A stretch of 64,000 nucleotides of DNA from Hirudinaria manillensis (GCA_034509925.1 CM067536.1:5527501-5591500); one strand, 5' to 3'; counted from the stretch's first letter, positions 22,080 to 55,200 are shown. Notes: generated by a model from the sequence alone, not told the origin. Numbers and translations are program-made.

Positions 22080-22132
22080 GGTCCATCCATCCATCCATCC
22101 ATCCATCCATCCATCTATCCATCCATCCATTG
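22080..22132. repeat. (CATC)n tetranucleotide repeat
   Basis: About twelve near-perfect CATC units. Confidence 0.9.
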
Positions 22133-22279
22133 ATCTGTTCATCTATCCATGCGACAACCTATTGTCTTCCATCCGTCCGTCCAGTCATCTTTCCACTCAT
22201 TCATCGATGCATTTGCAGTACAGATTCAGTACGTCAAGTCATGCGTTTAACTTATAATGAATGCCAATCGTTTATTTTA

Positions 22280-22434
22280 TTCCAAATAATAATTTTAATT
22301 TATTCATTTATTCCAAATAATAATTTTAATTAATTTATTTATTCCAAATAATAATTTTAATTAATTTATTTATTCCAAATAATAATTTTAATTTATTCAT
22401 TTATTCCAAATAATAATACTAATAATTTATTAAA
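22280..22434. repeat. 31-bp tandem repeat, five copies
   Basis: TTCCAAATAATAAT restarts at 22280, 22311, 22342, 22373 and 22404, a strict 31-bp period. Copies vary only in the TTAATTTATT segment. Confidence 0.9.
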
Positions 22435-22627
22435 TACTAAATGTAAATTTATTGATTTAATATTTTAAGAATAAAATTTTCAAAGCAGCCCACAAACTGT
22501 TTTTTAAATCCTTTTTTTTGTCATCAAGGAATGCAAGGACATCAATCATGTCGATGTAAACATCGGACTTCTTTGCATGTCTTTCTTCCATGGAAAAATG
22601 TAATAGGCACCTGGAAATTGGAAGAGG

Positions 22628-22782
22628 TGGAAAGATGGATGGACGGATGGATGGATGAATAGATTGGAGGACAGACGGATGGAAGGATGGATTGGTGGTG
22701 GATGAACGGATGGAAGGAATACTAAATGGGTGGATGAATGGATGGATTGATTGATTGATTGATGGACCGATGAATGGATAGA
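22628..22782. repeat. Degenerate (GGAT/GATT)n repeat
   Basis: Imperfect GGAT, GGAC and GATT tetranucleotides; the complement of the CATC motif about 500 bp upstream. Confidence 0.8.
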
Positions 22783-25720
22783 CAAGGTGAGAGTCAAATT
22801 TAAAGCTATTGTTGATGGAAATAAATGTGGCCTTGTTAACTGCAAGTATTTTAAAAGCATTGAATCAACGCTCAAACACAGACATAACCAACGGAAAAAC
22901 CACAAGCACAGACACAGCCAGCCTATCACATACACGAACACAGTCAACCAATCACAAGCAAAGACACAAACGCGCACACACAAACACACAAACTGACAAC
23001 AACCTCAAGCGTAACCACCAACACAACCGACCAAAACCACGCGCACGACCAAAGAAACAAACAAGAGGGAATACGCCTGGAATATGGAAAGAGATGGAGA
23101 AATAGGTGGAGAGATTGATGGACGGAACGGAGGAGGAAGAGGAGGAGGAAGAAGACGACGGAGTGGGAGGTACCATTGCGTCCAGCTTTGCTTAGCTGGT
23201 TCTTTAGGAAGGGGAGCCTATTTTGCACCAGGCTCGTGGCTTGGAGACACCAAATGCGATGCTTCAAATAAACTCACGACATCTCGCGACCGCCCTCAGT
23301 GACGATAATTTCTTCGGACTTTAAGGCTTTAGATTTTCGTTTAAATTTGAATTTAAATCTGATTTTAAAATCACGGAGGAGTCGCTTCCTGTTCGTTTGG
23401 ATCTTCAAACGGCTACCGGGGAAACACGGTCGAAGATTGGGAATTAAAAATCTCGAAAAGTAATTTACTTGTTTCTGCAAAATTTGTCAGTTTAAAGTCA
23501 GGTTTTAAAAATTCGTTTTAAATTTTAGAAAATTGAAATTTTTAGCTGGATTTGTTTTAACATGACGGATGCAAGAAATGGTGCAGTCGCAATAGAGAGC
23601 TTGTGGCAATGCAAGACGATGATGATGACCATGACGATGATGATGATGATGATGATAAGATTTTTTAAATATATGTTAATGTGACTGTAATATCATCTGA
23701 AGCCTCTCAACATCCGTTACAACATTATCACCATCAACATTATCATTATCATCATCGTCACTATCGTTATCATTATCGTCATCATCATTATCTTTGCTGT
23801 CTATCGTAATTCTGCAATATTTAAAACAAGGTAATCAACTACTTGATAAATTAAAGCAATTATTTAACTGCCATTAATTTTCAATTTTCATCGAATATAA
23901 TTAAAATACTGATAATTAAGTTTTAAATAATTCTAAATAATAGTATTTTCATAACAGTAAATAAATATCTCCCCAATGTCTCGTGATGGTCCACTTTTAC
24001 AAAGTTTTCCATTCACCGACCAACGAAATAGAAATCACAATTTTTATGAAAATATTTGGGAAAATTGAAAAGACTTTTTTCTGCTTAGGGGTTACTTCTC
24101 TTTGAGAAAATTATAAAAATTATTTGCAAAACTTTGGAATTTATGTGTAAAACGTACGATAATTATTTTTTAAATTATGAGAATTATATTATGCTACGAT
24201 AATTTAGCTTTGAAATCCTTATTTTCCATCTCATTGAAATCACGTTGAGATTGGTTTCTTCAATTATATCTTCAGCTGTATCTCTAGCAGTCATGTATCT
24301 CCAATTGCCTGTCCACTGATACTAATGATTCTCGAATTATTTGTTCTAGTTTATTTATTTTTAAATATTAATATTTAATAATATTTAATTCTGATTATTT
24401 AAGCAGTTTTTTGTGATATAAAGCTTCAAATTTTCAACTTTTAAAATTAATGAAATTATGAAATAAAGTAATGAAATTAATTGTTTACGATCTTTTTGTT
24501 TTTCTGTTGAATACAATTCAGTATTGAATAAACTCATAAATTCAAAAAAGATTATTATATTATATTATAATATATTATATTATATTATATTAAATATTGT
24601 TCTATTTGTATCTTCATTATTGTTGTAGTCATGCCTATATCTGTAATAGTTCCCAATCTGTCCTTTGATCTTCAGCAACAAGACAAATTGATGTCACTCA
24701 AAAGCGAAATTCAAAGCTTTAAGTTGTTGGAAAACTTGGAGCCATTTTAAAATATTAAGAATATTTATATTTTGTATTAAAAAATATTTATATTTTAACC
24801 GTTCAAAACTTTTAAATACTGGCTTCCAATGAAAGTTAAATTAGTCTTTTTAAGTTACAAAATATTTTTAAATATTTTTCATTTAAATAATAAAATAACA
24901 AAGAAAAAAATCCAAGACTGCAACTTTAAAATTAAAACCAGCTGTGGATTTAAGGCTTCCATGTAAACACATTTGTGCAAATTAAATCTTTCAGTTAACA
25001 TGTTCAAGTAGATTAATTACACAAACTGGAGTAATAATAATAATAAGTTCACCATTGATAATGATATTGCCCCTGCATATGTATTTGAGTCTCTGTTTGT
25101 GTCTGTATTTAAATTTAGATTTATAATTGTCTAAAATATTTGAACTCCTATTTCCTCATGAATTTTAGAGAATAGTCTTGAAAATGTGTTAAATTTCTCG
25201 TTATTAAGTCAAACTCGGTACCACTCGTTGATAATGTGGTTCCAATTGCTTTCTTCTTAAAATCTGATTTTAATTGTTTTATTTTGACTTTCACGAGACA
25301 TTCTTTCAAGAGACAAGCAGTCCGCAAAAACTCTGTCGTGCCCTTTGAAATCATTCAGTTGCTGTGCTGGGTTGCATTAACTCAGATTTTTTTTCTTTTC
25401 AAACATTTAGTGAGTAATTATGTTATCAACATAAGTCATTAAATTATTAAATAAAGTAATTAAATCCCTTCTTGATAGGACGCCTGGTCTGAATGGGTTT
25501 AATATCTTTAAAGTATTTAACAAATATCAATTTCAACAACAACAATAAATAATAATTATTGAACTTTAAAAAATAATATATTGCAATAATAATAATATTA
25601 TTATTAAGAATGGCAGTTTAGAGGATTTTTTGCAGCAAAAAGGCCTGGAGTGCACAGTGGAATGTTGATTGAAATGCCGACCAAAGGTCGAATTTCTGAT
25701 TAATGGATACATTTTAAAAT
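22783..25720. other. Intergenic DNA, no supported gene
   Basis: It contains a CACA-rich stretch (about 22870-23050), a purine-rich block (23080-23165), GAT repeats (23610-23660) and GTTATC-type repeats (23720-23800). The short frame at 23084-23302 is mostly low complexity and shows no recognisable domain. Confidence 0.45.
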
Positions 25721-25724
25721 AATG

Positions 25725-26014
25725 CAAGCAATATTATTGAAAACAAATGAGAGTTTGTTTTGTTTTAATGATTATTCATTGAAACATTTAAAGTTCAGTT
25801 TAATAAATAGGACTGAATATAACATACCACCACCATAAATAGGTATAATATGATTAATACTGAATAATATATATTAATATTAAGATACACGTCGGATATT
25901 ATTGCAAGCAAATGAAACTTTGGTTTGGTTTAATGATTATATGGGAAACATTTAAAGTGCAGTTTAATAAATAACGATGCTCAAGACTGAAAACATCATG
26001 CCATCACCATAAGT

Positions 26015-26047
<33 letters not shown>
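25725..26047. repeat. Diverged tandem duplication
   Basis: Two related copies, about 25725-25850 and 25895-26015. They share GCAAG-rich starts, GTTTTGTTTTAATGATTAT / GGTTTGGTTTAATGATTAT, AAACATTTAAAGTKCAGTTT and CCATAARTAGRTAT. An (AT)n run closes the second copy. Confidence 0.75.
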
Positions 26048-26048
<1 letters not shown>

Positions 26049-26085
26049 TGCCCCCTCCTTAAATCTGTTCGTCCGAACAGACATC
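26048..26085 (-). mobile_element. 38-bp relic of the SAP-element hairpin/polypurine module
   Basis: On the minus strand this reads GATGT, CTGTTCG-GA-CGAACAG, ATTT, AAGGAGGGGG, CAG, matching the SAP-repeat element just before its 3' LTR apart from one missing loop base. It stops exactly where the LTR should begin and runs into (AT)n. It sits between two copies of ATCATGCCATCACCATAAG (25998 and 26099). Confidence 0.8.
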
Positions 26086-26357
26086 AAACAGTTCGATATC
26101 ATGCCATCACCATAAGTAGATATATATATATATATATCGTCCAAGGTAAATATATATATATAATTATATTAATATTAATACATTTGTCGGACGGTTTGAC
26201 TATTTCCAGAGAGCAATCCGGTGATAAACAGGGCTTGCAAGTACACAAAATGTTTGACTGGGACATGCGAATGAAGCCATAAAAACACAAAAATAAATAA
26301 AAATAAAAATAAATAAATAAAAAAAAACGGAAATAAATTAAAATTTACTGCTTTTGT

Positions 26358-26450
26358 GCAGCACACGAGTGACTCCATCGCCGCTCGTTGCCATGGCGAC
26401 CGTTAAAACAACGATTCTTAACTTTACAATTCTCTTAAGTTCGTCCAAGG
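26358..26450 (+). other. Possible short exon (5' UTR or leader)
   Basis: Bounded by acceptor-like TTTTGTGCAG and donor-like CCAAG|GTAAAT. It contains GTTGCCATGGCGAC, whose ATG (26394) opens MATVKTTILNFTILLSSSK in phase 0. Phase 0 does not fit the Dpr signal-peptide exon without a stop, so if real it would be untranslated there or belong elsewhere. Confidence 0.25.
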
Positions 26451-26639
26451 TAAATTCTAAAACCACGTGGTTTGAACGTCATTTCTGGCAAAAAAGGTTG
26501 CATTATTATAATGAAGTGATGTGCTTAATAAATTTAAGCAAAGTTTATGCCCAGTTATTGCTACTGTGCCAGATGTCCTGGGAGCATGGGCTGTCCTGCC
26601 CGCGTCTCATAACTCCGAATTTGTGATATAATAAATTCT

Positions 26640-27735
26640 TTCCCAATTCTTCTATATAACTTTTCACTTAAATTCTTTTCGAATTTTCTTTTATATTTTT
26701 TTTTATTATTTTTATTAAATATATTTTATTAAAAAAATGTTTTTTATAAAATTATCGGATCAATTATTGTGAGGTTTCGAGTTGAGATGTGATTAGGATT
26801 TTTGGCGATTTTTGAATTTTTAATAAAGTTTCGAGATATGCCAATTCGATTGAAATTTATTCTATTTCTACAAGTCAATCAACCAAAGTCAATCAAACGA
26901 AGCTGGAATTGATTTTATTAAACCAATATTTATTTAAATATAATCTATAATATAATAATATTTATCGTGGAATCAACTTTTCATATTACAACTATTTATG
27001 TTGTGATTTTTTTTCTAACATATGGTTATTATTCTGCTTGGAAATTTTATAATTACCTTGAATGCCTAATCGAAGCTGTCTTAATAAAATAATCATCAGT
27101 ATGGTATCAGTATCGGTGATGATGATGATAAGCAATGATTCTCTGATCACAAATCTTATCTTCTAAAGTTGTAGTTATTGTTATTGTTGACATGGGAAAT
27201 AATTTCCATAAATAGTAACGATTGTGACGTACGTCAACATGGCTTAAAAGATAATTAAAAAATAAGACGTGTTTTATGGTCAAAGTTATCCTCAGAAATA
27301 TTTATTTATTAATGAACAATTATTTGGAAATAATAAAAGAAAGATATGTTTAATAAAAAAATAACTTTTAAAAAACAATTATTTTAACTTAAACTAAGTT
27401 TAAAATGCTTAATGTTAAAAATAACTCAAAATAAGCACCTCTGTTTATCATAAAATTTAAAATTGATAAAAGCTTTCAAAGAGTAAAACAAAGGTCTTCG
27501 TTGCAATGTCTTTTTCATAAAATAAACGTACGCAAATTTGACTAAGTGCGGATTTAAGGTCCAAAATAAACACAGAATAATTAGTCAAAGTCCAATTTGT
27601 TTTTAATCTTTTCAAACCTTTTTAAAATTATTTACGCGAAAATTATTCGAAAATAAAATCGATGCCCATAAATTAATCGCGCAGACACTGCAAGGGATAC
27701 AATTACATTAAATCATAGGAATTTATTGCACAATT
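26640..27735. other. AT-rich DNA upstream of Dpr-like gene
   Basis: No supported coding sequence or clear promoter. Confidence 0.4.
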
Positions 27736-27744
27736 TCAGTTAAA

Positions 27745-46828
<19,084 letters not shown>

Positions 46829-46912
46829 TTAACAAATTTTGCAAATTACAAGTGAAAACATTTTACTTTATTTCGCATTTATTAAATTTAAATAATTTTT
46901 CATTCATTTATT

Positions 46913-46918
46913 AATAAA
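46913..46918 (+). terminator. Candidate polyadenylation signal of the Dpr-like gene
   Basis: AATAAA 85 nt after the stop codon. Confidence 0.4.
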
Positions 46919-47054
46919 ACATTTAAATTTTTCTAAAATTTATTTTATTCGATTTCAGGTAAAGCCAGTTCGAATGGATGACCGAAAAAGAAGAATTTTT
47001 TATTATTAGTTACTTTACTCATACCATCCTTCATTCTCTCTATCATCGATTTAT

Positions 47055-47300
47055 TGATTTTGTGGAGTCTTTGTCGTCATCATCACTATCGTCATCGTCG
47101 TCGTCATCATCAACGGCATCATGTTCGACATCATGATCGTCATCATCGTCGTAACCATCATCATCATCGTCGTCGTCGTCATATATCGACGACATTTTGA
47201 CACAGTGGTTGATTGGCTTTCCAATTAACATTTTACGACTGCAATATACAACTACAACATCATTATCATCGTCGTCGTCGTCGTCACCGTCATCATTACC
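47055..47300. repeat. (GTC/ATC)n microsatellite between convergent genes
   Basis: Imperfect ATC/GTC triplets in two clusters (47073-47185 and 47258-47300). They produce a poly-Asp frame on the minus strand that is an artefact. Confidence 0.85.
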
Positions 47301-47767
47301 AACATCAACATCAACTTCTTGTATCACGGACTTCAATTATTGTATGGTATTGTTTCGTTGCCACAATTTCATGGTTAATTAATTAATTGTTAACCGATAT
47401 TCGTTAAGAAAGCAAATACGAATTGAAACGTTTTCGTAGCTTTTTAGCTCTTTTTAAAATTCCAATAAAGTATATTTTTGACTTTGTTAGAACGAGTTAT
47501 GTGGTTTGTTTTTTTTTAAATTTATTTTTATTTTAAAAGTATTTAATAAACAAATAAGTGAAATAAAGTCTTAAATGCTCGAAAATGCTTGGCAATAAAC
47601 TCGGCTTTCCTTGTAAACGTTTCCGGGATCATTATCATGACCTGGAATGACAAGAAGCAGTTTGGAATTTTATGGAGCAACTGAGGATTTGAAAGTTCAC
47701 AACTCCCTTCAGTGGATGCACTCCGCATTTATCGAGAAAACATTATTTGAATTGGTTTTCACGGAAG

Positions 47768-47775
47768 TTATTATT

Positions 47776-47806
<31 letters not shown>

Positions 47807-47855
47807 TTATTATTATTATCATCATCATTAATAATATTATTATTATTATTGTTGT
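47768..47855. repeat. (ATT)n microsatellite
   Basis: ATT triplets with TTT and ATC interruptions. Confidence 0.9.
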
Positions 47856-47899
47856 CGTTGTTGTTAAACAATGTTATAATGGTTCAAAATTCGTTTAAT

Positions 47900-49277
47900 T
47901 CATTATAATATATTATTATACATAATATAACAATTATAATTCATTCGCACTTAAAGAAATTAATAATTTAAGATATAAAATTGCGCAAGACAAAGTAATT
48001 AAAAAGTAATCGATAATTTACTGCATTTTTAATTTCCATCGACCTCGTGGAATTTTAAATATTTTCTCTTGCGAAATAATTTAAAAGTTTAATCGATATG
48101 AATATTTTTCAATAATTATTTGCAATAATTAATCGGTTGTCTCTCGGAAAAGAGTCTCCGAAAACATGACAACCTGGCTAACGTCCAATGATATTCGGTA
48201 CCAACGAAAATGAAATTATAAATAAATATAATTTTAATTATAAAAACAAGTAATAAAAATGAGAACTCATCTCCAGTTTCAATTATTGACTGGAATGGTC
48301 TCAGCTTCAAAGATGATGAATAGAATATGGGAATATCTTTTTAACAGGGCGTGTCTTAAGGGATGCTAAACCTACATCAAGATATATAAATGATATATCA
48401 TATTTTCATAATTTAAATAAATATATTGTATGTAACATATAAATTTTATATTGTACATTGTGTTCTGACCGTTATCTTCTTTACTGTATCTCAACTTTTA
48501 CCATGTAATACGTGGATTGGTAATAATGTATTTTATATAATTTCCAAAAAATTATTTACTTATTTTATTTTATTTTAAAATAAGTTCACTTTTAAAGCGC
48601 TTATTTTCAATCAAATCAATTGAAAGCTCATAAACTTGTCAACAATTAACTTTGTTGTACAACAACACCAATAACAACAACAACAACAACAACAATCAGA
48701 GATCAAATTTTATTCTTTCAACTCGGCACAACAAGGTTTGTTACATCTACCCGTGTTCACGTCAGAAACCATAAAACTACGATATTTGTGTAACAACTAC
48801 TTAGAACAACAATATCAACAACAACATCAACGACGACAACGACAATGATGTTCATGGCAACAAAAATGTCTTTCCGGCATAATTAATCAATATAATTTTC
48901 AGAATGTTAAAATGGAAATAATCAGAAATTGAAATTATAAGTTCAATAACATCCCAGCAACCGCAAGAGAATTGGTTCAAGAGTTGAAATCCTAAAAAAT
49001 ACGATTCAATGTTCATTTTCCAAGGAATGTCACCAAGTACAAAAATACTTTGATTAACAATAAGTTACCAAATTACTATTAAGAATATCTTTCCAAAAAG
49101 TCGCAATATTTACATAATTATTGGTTCAACAGTTTAAAAGTCATTTAATAGTTAAATGCTCCAAAGCTACAGCTTGATATCAAGCAATATGATGCATCAC
49201 TGGAGATGAATAAATACGACCACAACAACGATGCTCCTCCCTCTCATGAATATTCACGATCAGATGATCATCCCGTT
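47900..49277. other. Intergenic DNA between convergent Dpr-like and PHM genes
   Basis: No supported gene. It should contain the PHM 3' UTR. (AAC)n-type triplets occur at 48660-48700 and 48805-48845. Confidence 0.45.
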
Positions 49278-52200
49278 TCAATAATCGTCCGATAGCTCCT
49301 TCAGCAGATGGACGACATTATCCTTGTCGGCATAACCGCTCTTAGCTTCATCCTGATACTCGTACAACGGATACCCGTATTTGTCCACGGCGTTGTCCAA
49401 GAACGAGTGGCGTGGATATGAGTTCTTCATTCTGTGCATGTTTCCTGCATTGTAATCTCCGTCCATCTCTTCCTCTTCCCCATCTTCGTCGACTCCAAAG
49501 ATCTTGGATCTGTCAGCCTTAGGATTGTAATCTCCATCAAGCAAGCCATCGTCCGATTCCGGTAGGATCGTATCCGTGCCAGGCACGACGCTGGCATCAC
49601 TCGGGATGTTTTTAGCGGCACCTGTTGACAAATAATCTTTCCATTTGAACGAGGGAAATCCGGGTGTCATGCAAATGTTTTCTTTCAATGTCTTGTTGCC
49701 TTCCACGTAGAACATGAAGTAGAAGTTGCACATTTCGTCTTTGGCAGTGGTCCTGATTCAATCGGTTACTGATTATATTATAACGTTTTAATTAATAATG
49801 TTACATACCAGGTTCTAATATTGTACTGAATGCTTAGAAGAGTTTTAATTGATGGTTTAATCTTTCAAGTAGATGTTTATGCTTAATGACCCCGATAAAT
49901 GTCTTTTAAAATTGTCTTGATCGTTTCGAAAGATAAAAAATTAATGGCAAAATTAAAGTAATTATCTGATATAATATAAAATTAAGCATAATCATTTATC
50001 ATAAATAACAATAATTTATCAAAAATAATAACTAATCACAAATAACAACAATTTCTCACCCGATTTGAACGTCCTCTTCCTGTTCATTCACCATCGTACA
50101 ACGAGAAGCCTTGAAAATGAGGAAAACATTGAATTTTATTTTTCAAATTTCTTTATCATAAATTTACAGAAATCAACTACAATTCAATGCTTTGAATTGA
50201 ATATAATTTATATTACCATTTATACTATTTATAGAGTTTATTTCTAAAATTATTTTATGAAATTAAAGTGAAATTTCAAATGTTTCCTTTATTTTTTATT
50301 ATAAATTATTAAATTATTATCACAAAAGGTTCCAATTAATTAATTAATTATGTTATTAATGAATAATAAATAATTAATCATTACCAGAATATCTCCAGGC
50401 TTGATTGTGATACCAGGAGTGGTGACGTTGTAAAACATCTATTAAATAATTTTAATAATATTAAATAATAATATTTATGACCTTATCAATATTAAAGTGC
50501 CATTTATAACATATTATTAAAATACATGCGGTTTCATATCATTTGTGACTCGAAAGAAATGGCTCAAATGGTTTATATTAATAATTAACATGTCACAGTA
50601 AGAACTGAAGTAACTGCAGTACAAAGCAACTTCAGTACAAATTAATTTTCAGTACAAAGTAACTGCAGCTTAAGGAATTGCAACAAAAGAATCATGTGTT
50701 GATCGTTTGTGTTTAAATCTGTCGAATTTGTACATTTTCAAGGTCCTGTCACTAAATTTGGTCAACGGCCAAAGCAATATGTGACTTAAAAATTGTATTG
50801 ACATATAATAATAGTATAATAATACTATTAATAGTATAATAATATTAATGCTATAATAATAATATAATATTATAATATAAAATAATAATAATAATAATAT
50901 TCTTATTTAGTATGTATTAGATACCCGTTGCGTTTGATTAAGATCTAGCGACAAATGAGATAGCGGCAGTCAAACGCTGATGGGATCATCATCATCGTCG
51001 TCGTCGTCATCATCGATCCGTTTCTTAGGACTTAAGATGCAAAGTAGATTTTAATAATTTGTTTCGGAAACATGTTGCTTGTCACAAGGTACAACAAAGT
51101 CGTACAACAAAGCTCATACATTGTGCTTATACAATACATATACAATATATGCACAATAAACAATACACACAAAATAACACATGTGTAATAAGAAATTTAT
51201 ATACAACATGCACTGTGTATAATGTCTTTATGATAATACTGTTCATCATCAAAGGCTTGAATGCCAACCAACATCACATGTTTCTTTTGTCAGCTGAAAT
51301 GTCGATCACGACTTACAGACATTTGGTTGTGCTGCGTACACAAATGTTGCGTACTGCTTAATACCGGGGAAGGGGGTCTCTGTACGTAGTTGTAAGCACA
51401 TGGCGGCTTAAAAATTTACACCTAATTTAACATTATTTTATTATTTTTTTTTTGTGCTTTCGGTTTTTATTGTTTACTTCAGTTTGTTTCAGCTTCAGAG
51501 ACATTGCTGCAGCTGAAAGCAATAATGTTTGAGTTTTTTGGTAACTTGTGAAATTATGTTTTATTTTTGGGGACATTTATTTTTTAAATTCTAAATTTTA
51601 GGCAAATTTTTTAGGTTGAATAACTAAATAATTTTTTAATAATTACCTTAAATATTAAATATCATTTATTCAGCGAGATGTTTATATTTATAAATGTTAA
51701 ATATGTTAAATAATTGCTAACTTATTATAAACTAATTATTATCACCTGAGGTAACTGAGGATCTTTTCTTCCAATTTCAGTCCATTTGTCACCTCTGACT
51801 CTGTAACCAGATACCACTTTGCCTGTGGTGTTCAGAATTACTTGTTATAATAACAACAACAAAAACACCAACTACATACAACAACAATAACGACGACAAC
51901 GACAACATTTAATATCGTTATTATTCACATTAACATAAATTCAATATAAAAATAAACAAATGTTCATTCACATTAATTCTTGTAATGTCATCACAATTAC
52001 AACAACATTACTTTTAAATATATAATAATTTTTTTTTATAAATGCAACAACGACAATGATAATAATGATGATGATGATAATAACAATAGCAGTAACAAAC
52101 ATTAACGTAAACAGGTGTCAATGAAATATTGCTTGCGTCCCGTGAATTTAACTTCCTAATTAATTAACTACTTTTTAAAACTTTCAAATATTATTTATGA

Positions 52201-55200
52201 GTGAAAGAAAAATGAGGATTTATAATATAAATGTACGAATATAAATATATATTAAATATGCTAGTAATTAAAATATTACTTATTTATAATATTAATTATT
52301 AAATATTACATTTAAAATACAAATTATTCTATTATGATGACCTATTTTAAATTATATTTAAATTATTAATGAAATCAATGTGATTTGTTATTCATGGTTA
52401 TAACACTTATTTATTTATTTATAGTGTAAATATAGTTTAATTTTGGATATCCATAAAATGTTTTTAAGAAATATCGGAATACAACAGATAATAAAAACAG
52501 CAACTGCTATGGGTTAGGTGATGGAATTAAATTATATTTAATTTAATATCTTTTTATAATATAATATTTAATAATAATTTATTATTACCACTATTTGGTC
52601 ATAATTTACTGGAACATTTTGACATCACAAGACTACTTAATGTTTTGAATTTTAATTTTGAACGCTCCTTAAAACTCGTTGCTTTCATTATTTGCGACAT
52701 AATCAATTCTCCGATTATCGTTCATCTACAATTTATAATAACACTCAATCAGATATTCCTAGTCAAACCATAATTTCTAAAATGATGCATTGGTTGTAAT
52801 CATTGTTGCCTTGTCATTCAGTTCAATGAATTAATTTGTGTTATCTCATCAGGGCGTTGTTAATAAATAATACATGACACGTATTATATGCAGCAGTAGT
52901 GGCTTGCAGAATCATCCTCGCGTGGGGCGCTACATGAATGACCGTCAAAGGCCAAGAATGAGACCATACATAAATAATGACTAATAAATTATTATAATGA
53001 ATCATCTAATGAGTGCATATTGAGACCATACATAAGTGAACCTTAATTATAATAATGATTAATAAATTATTATAAATCAATCACCTAGTGAGTGCGTGTG
53101 AGTCCTGAATGCAAAGGGATGGATGGCAAACGGTTCTTTAAACTGGCAGGCAGCTTCCAGGTAGGTCGTTGAAAGGGCGGGAATGACACCACCCGTGACC
53201 ATAAGGAAGACACCTGCTTGCTTTGGTAAGCTGTCAATTGGTGAGGTCGTATATGACTTCACATATTCCAAGTACAGTGTTGTTATATTATATTATATTA
53301 TATTATGTTATATTATATTGTATTGTATTATATTATATTATATTATATTATATTATATTATATTATATTATATTATATTATATTATATTATATTATATTA
53401 TATTATATTATATTATATTATATTATATTATATTATATTATATTATATTATATTATATTATATTATATTATATTATATTATATTATATTATATTATATTA
53501 TATTATATTATATTATATTATATTATATTATATTATTATATTATATTATATTATATTATATTATATTATATTATATTATATTATATTATATTATATTATA
53601 TTATATTATATTATATTATATTATATTATATTATATTGAATAAATTATGTAACAGCAGCCATTTCTTGGTTGAACTTTTCATTTCAGAATCAATTTTCAA
53701 GCATGCTTTCTTTGTATTTGTTCAATTTATTATCAACGTAATATTTAGTTTAGAAATTCTCACGTTTTGCTTTTGGTCAAAAGGACAACTCCTGAATAAT
53801 CTCTATTGCTTTCTGAAACATTTTGGTAAATAATTGCATTTAATATAAATACTTTTATTGTATATTTTGATAAATTTTAAACAATTTGACATTACGTGTC
53901 AAATAAAAGTCTTTAAGTCTATTTTTAAGTTCTAAAAATGATTTTCCACATTTGCAAAACATTGTTCGTGATATGTTCTTTTAACAAAATAATGAAAACA
54001 TGAACAGACATTAATTTACAAAGTAGTACTTAAAACCAATTACGTTTATTGCGATTAATAACTGAAATTGAGTTGTTATTGAAACATCGATTCGTTGACC
54101 TTCAAGTGAAGTGAAAGAAAAAAGAAGATAGTATTGATTTTCATTTAATTTTCTTTTTAAGTGCTAAATTCTCTTTTTTTAAATTTAATTGTTTGTGATT
54201 TTACTTAATTTAATTTTAATAAATTTAATTAATTTCTTACAAATTACAAACGAAACTTACTGGACTGAACGAATGAAGATACATCTCCGTAGTGTGCCTG
54301 AAGTATAATGTACCTGATGGGCGAACCAGGTCCAACCTTGAAACCCACGTCTTCCGGCAGCATCAAGTTGGGTGCATTCTTGGCCCAGGCGTACAAAATG
54401 GTGATTTCATAGCCCTCCTTGCAGATGCTTCCGTGTTTGAAGCTCTCTTCTACTGGTTCGTGGTCATGCCCGTCGTGATGATGATGATGATCGTGGTCAT
54501 CGTGATGATGATCGTGGTCATCGTGATGATGATCTCCGTGGTTGTGCTGCATTTCACCGCATGACCTTGTAAAAATAGATGGTGAAGGGATATTTCAGAT
54601 CCAAGCAGCAACAAAACGATTCAATTTAATTGTTTTCAATATAAAGTACTTAATGGCAATAAAATTACATTTAACAATAATATAATAATTGATAAAAGTT
54701 TTTAATTAAGATTCTTAAATTATAATTATAATTAATACAAAATAATTGGTTGTTCCAACCAACCAAACGTCTTCTTCGGAACCTGGTTCTTGACATCCAA
54801 ATAGGAGGATGTGGTGAACCACCGGCATCTTAGCTTTTGGTTGAAAACCGACTGAAACCAAATGGATTCCATTTTTAAAAATTTAATTCAAATATTTAAG
54901 CCGTAATTAATTAATAAATAATAAAGTTCTGATGGTGATGGCGAAATCGATTATGATGATGATGACGACGACGACAAGCATGACGATAACGAGGAACTAA
55001 CCAATGTTGGTGCTCTTGTTCAACTTGATTGATCTACACAAATTACTTTCAACCTGAAATTTATGCAAGTAAACATTCATTATTTTGTTAGTTTAGGAAA
55101 TAAAATAATGTATTTATTATTATTATTTTTATAAATTCATTTAATTTTCTCTGAATTAGAAGTATCAATTGTTCATTAATATTAATAACCTCCGATTGCA

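Noticed and set aside
53183-53833. 216-codon open frame of Tyr/Ile/Leu repeats
   Set aside because: It is the (TTATA)n array in PHM intron 5; the true exons lie on the other strand.
54292-54564. Plus-strand frame opposite PHM exon 4
   Set aside because: It is a shadow of the real exon; splice phases fix the minus strand.
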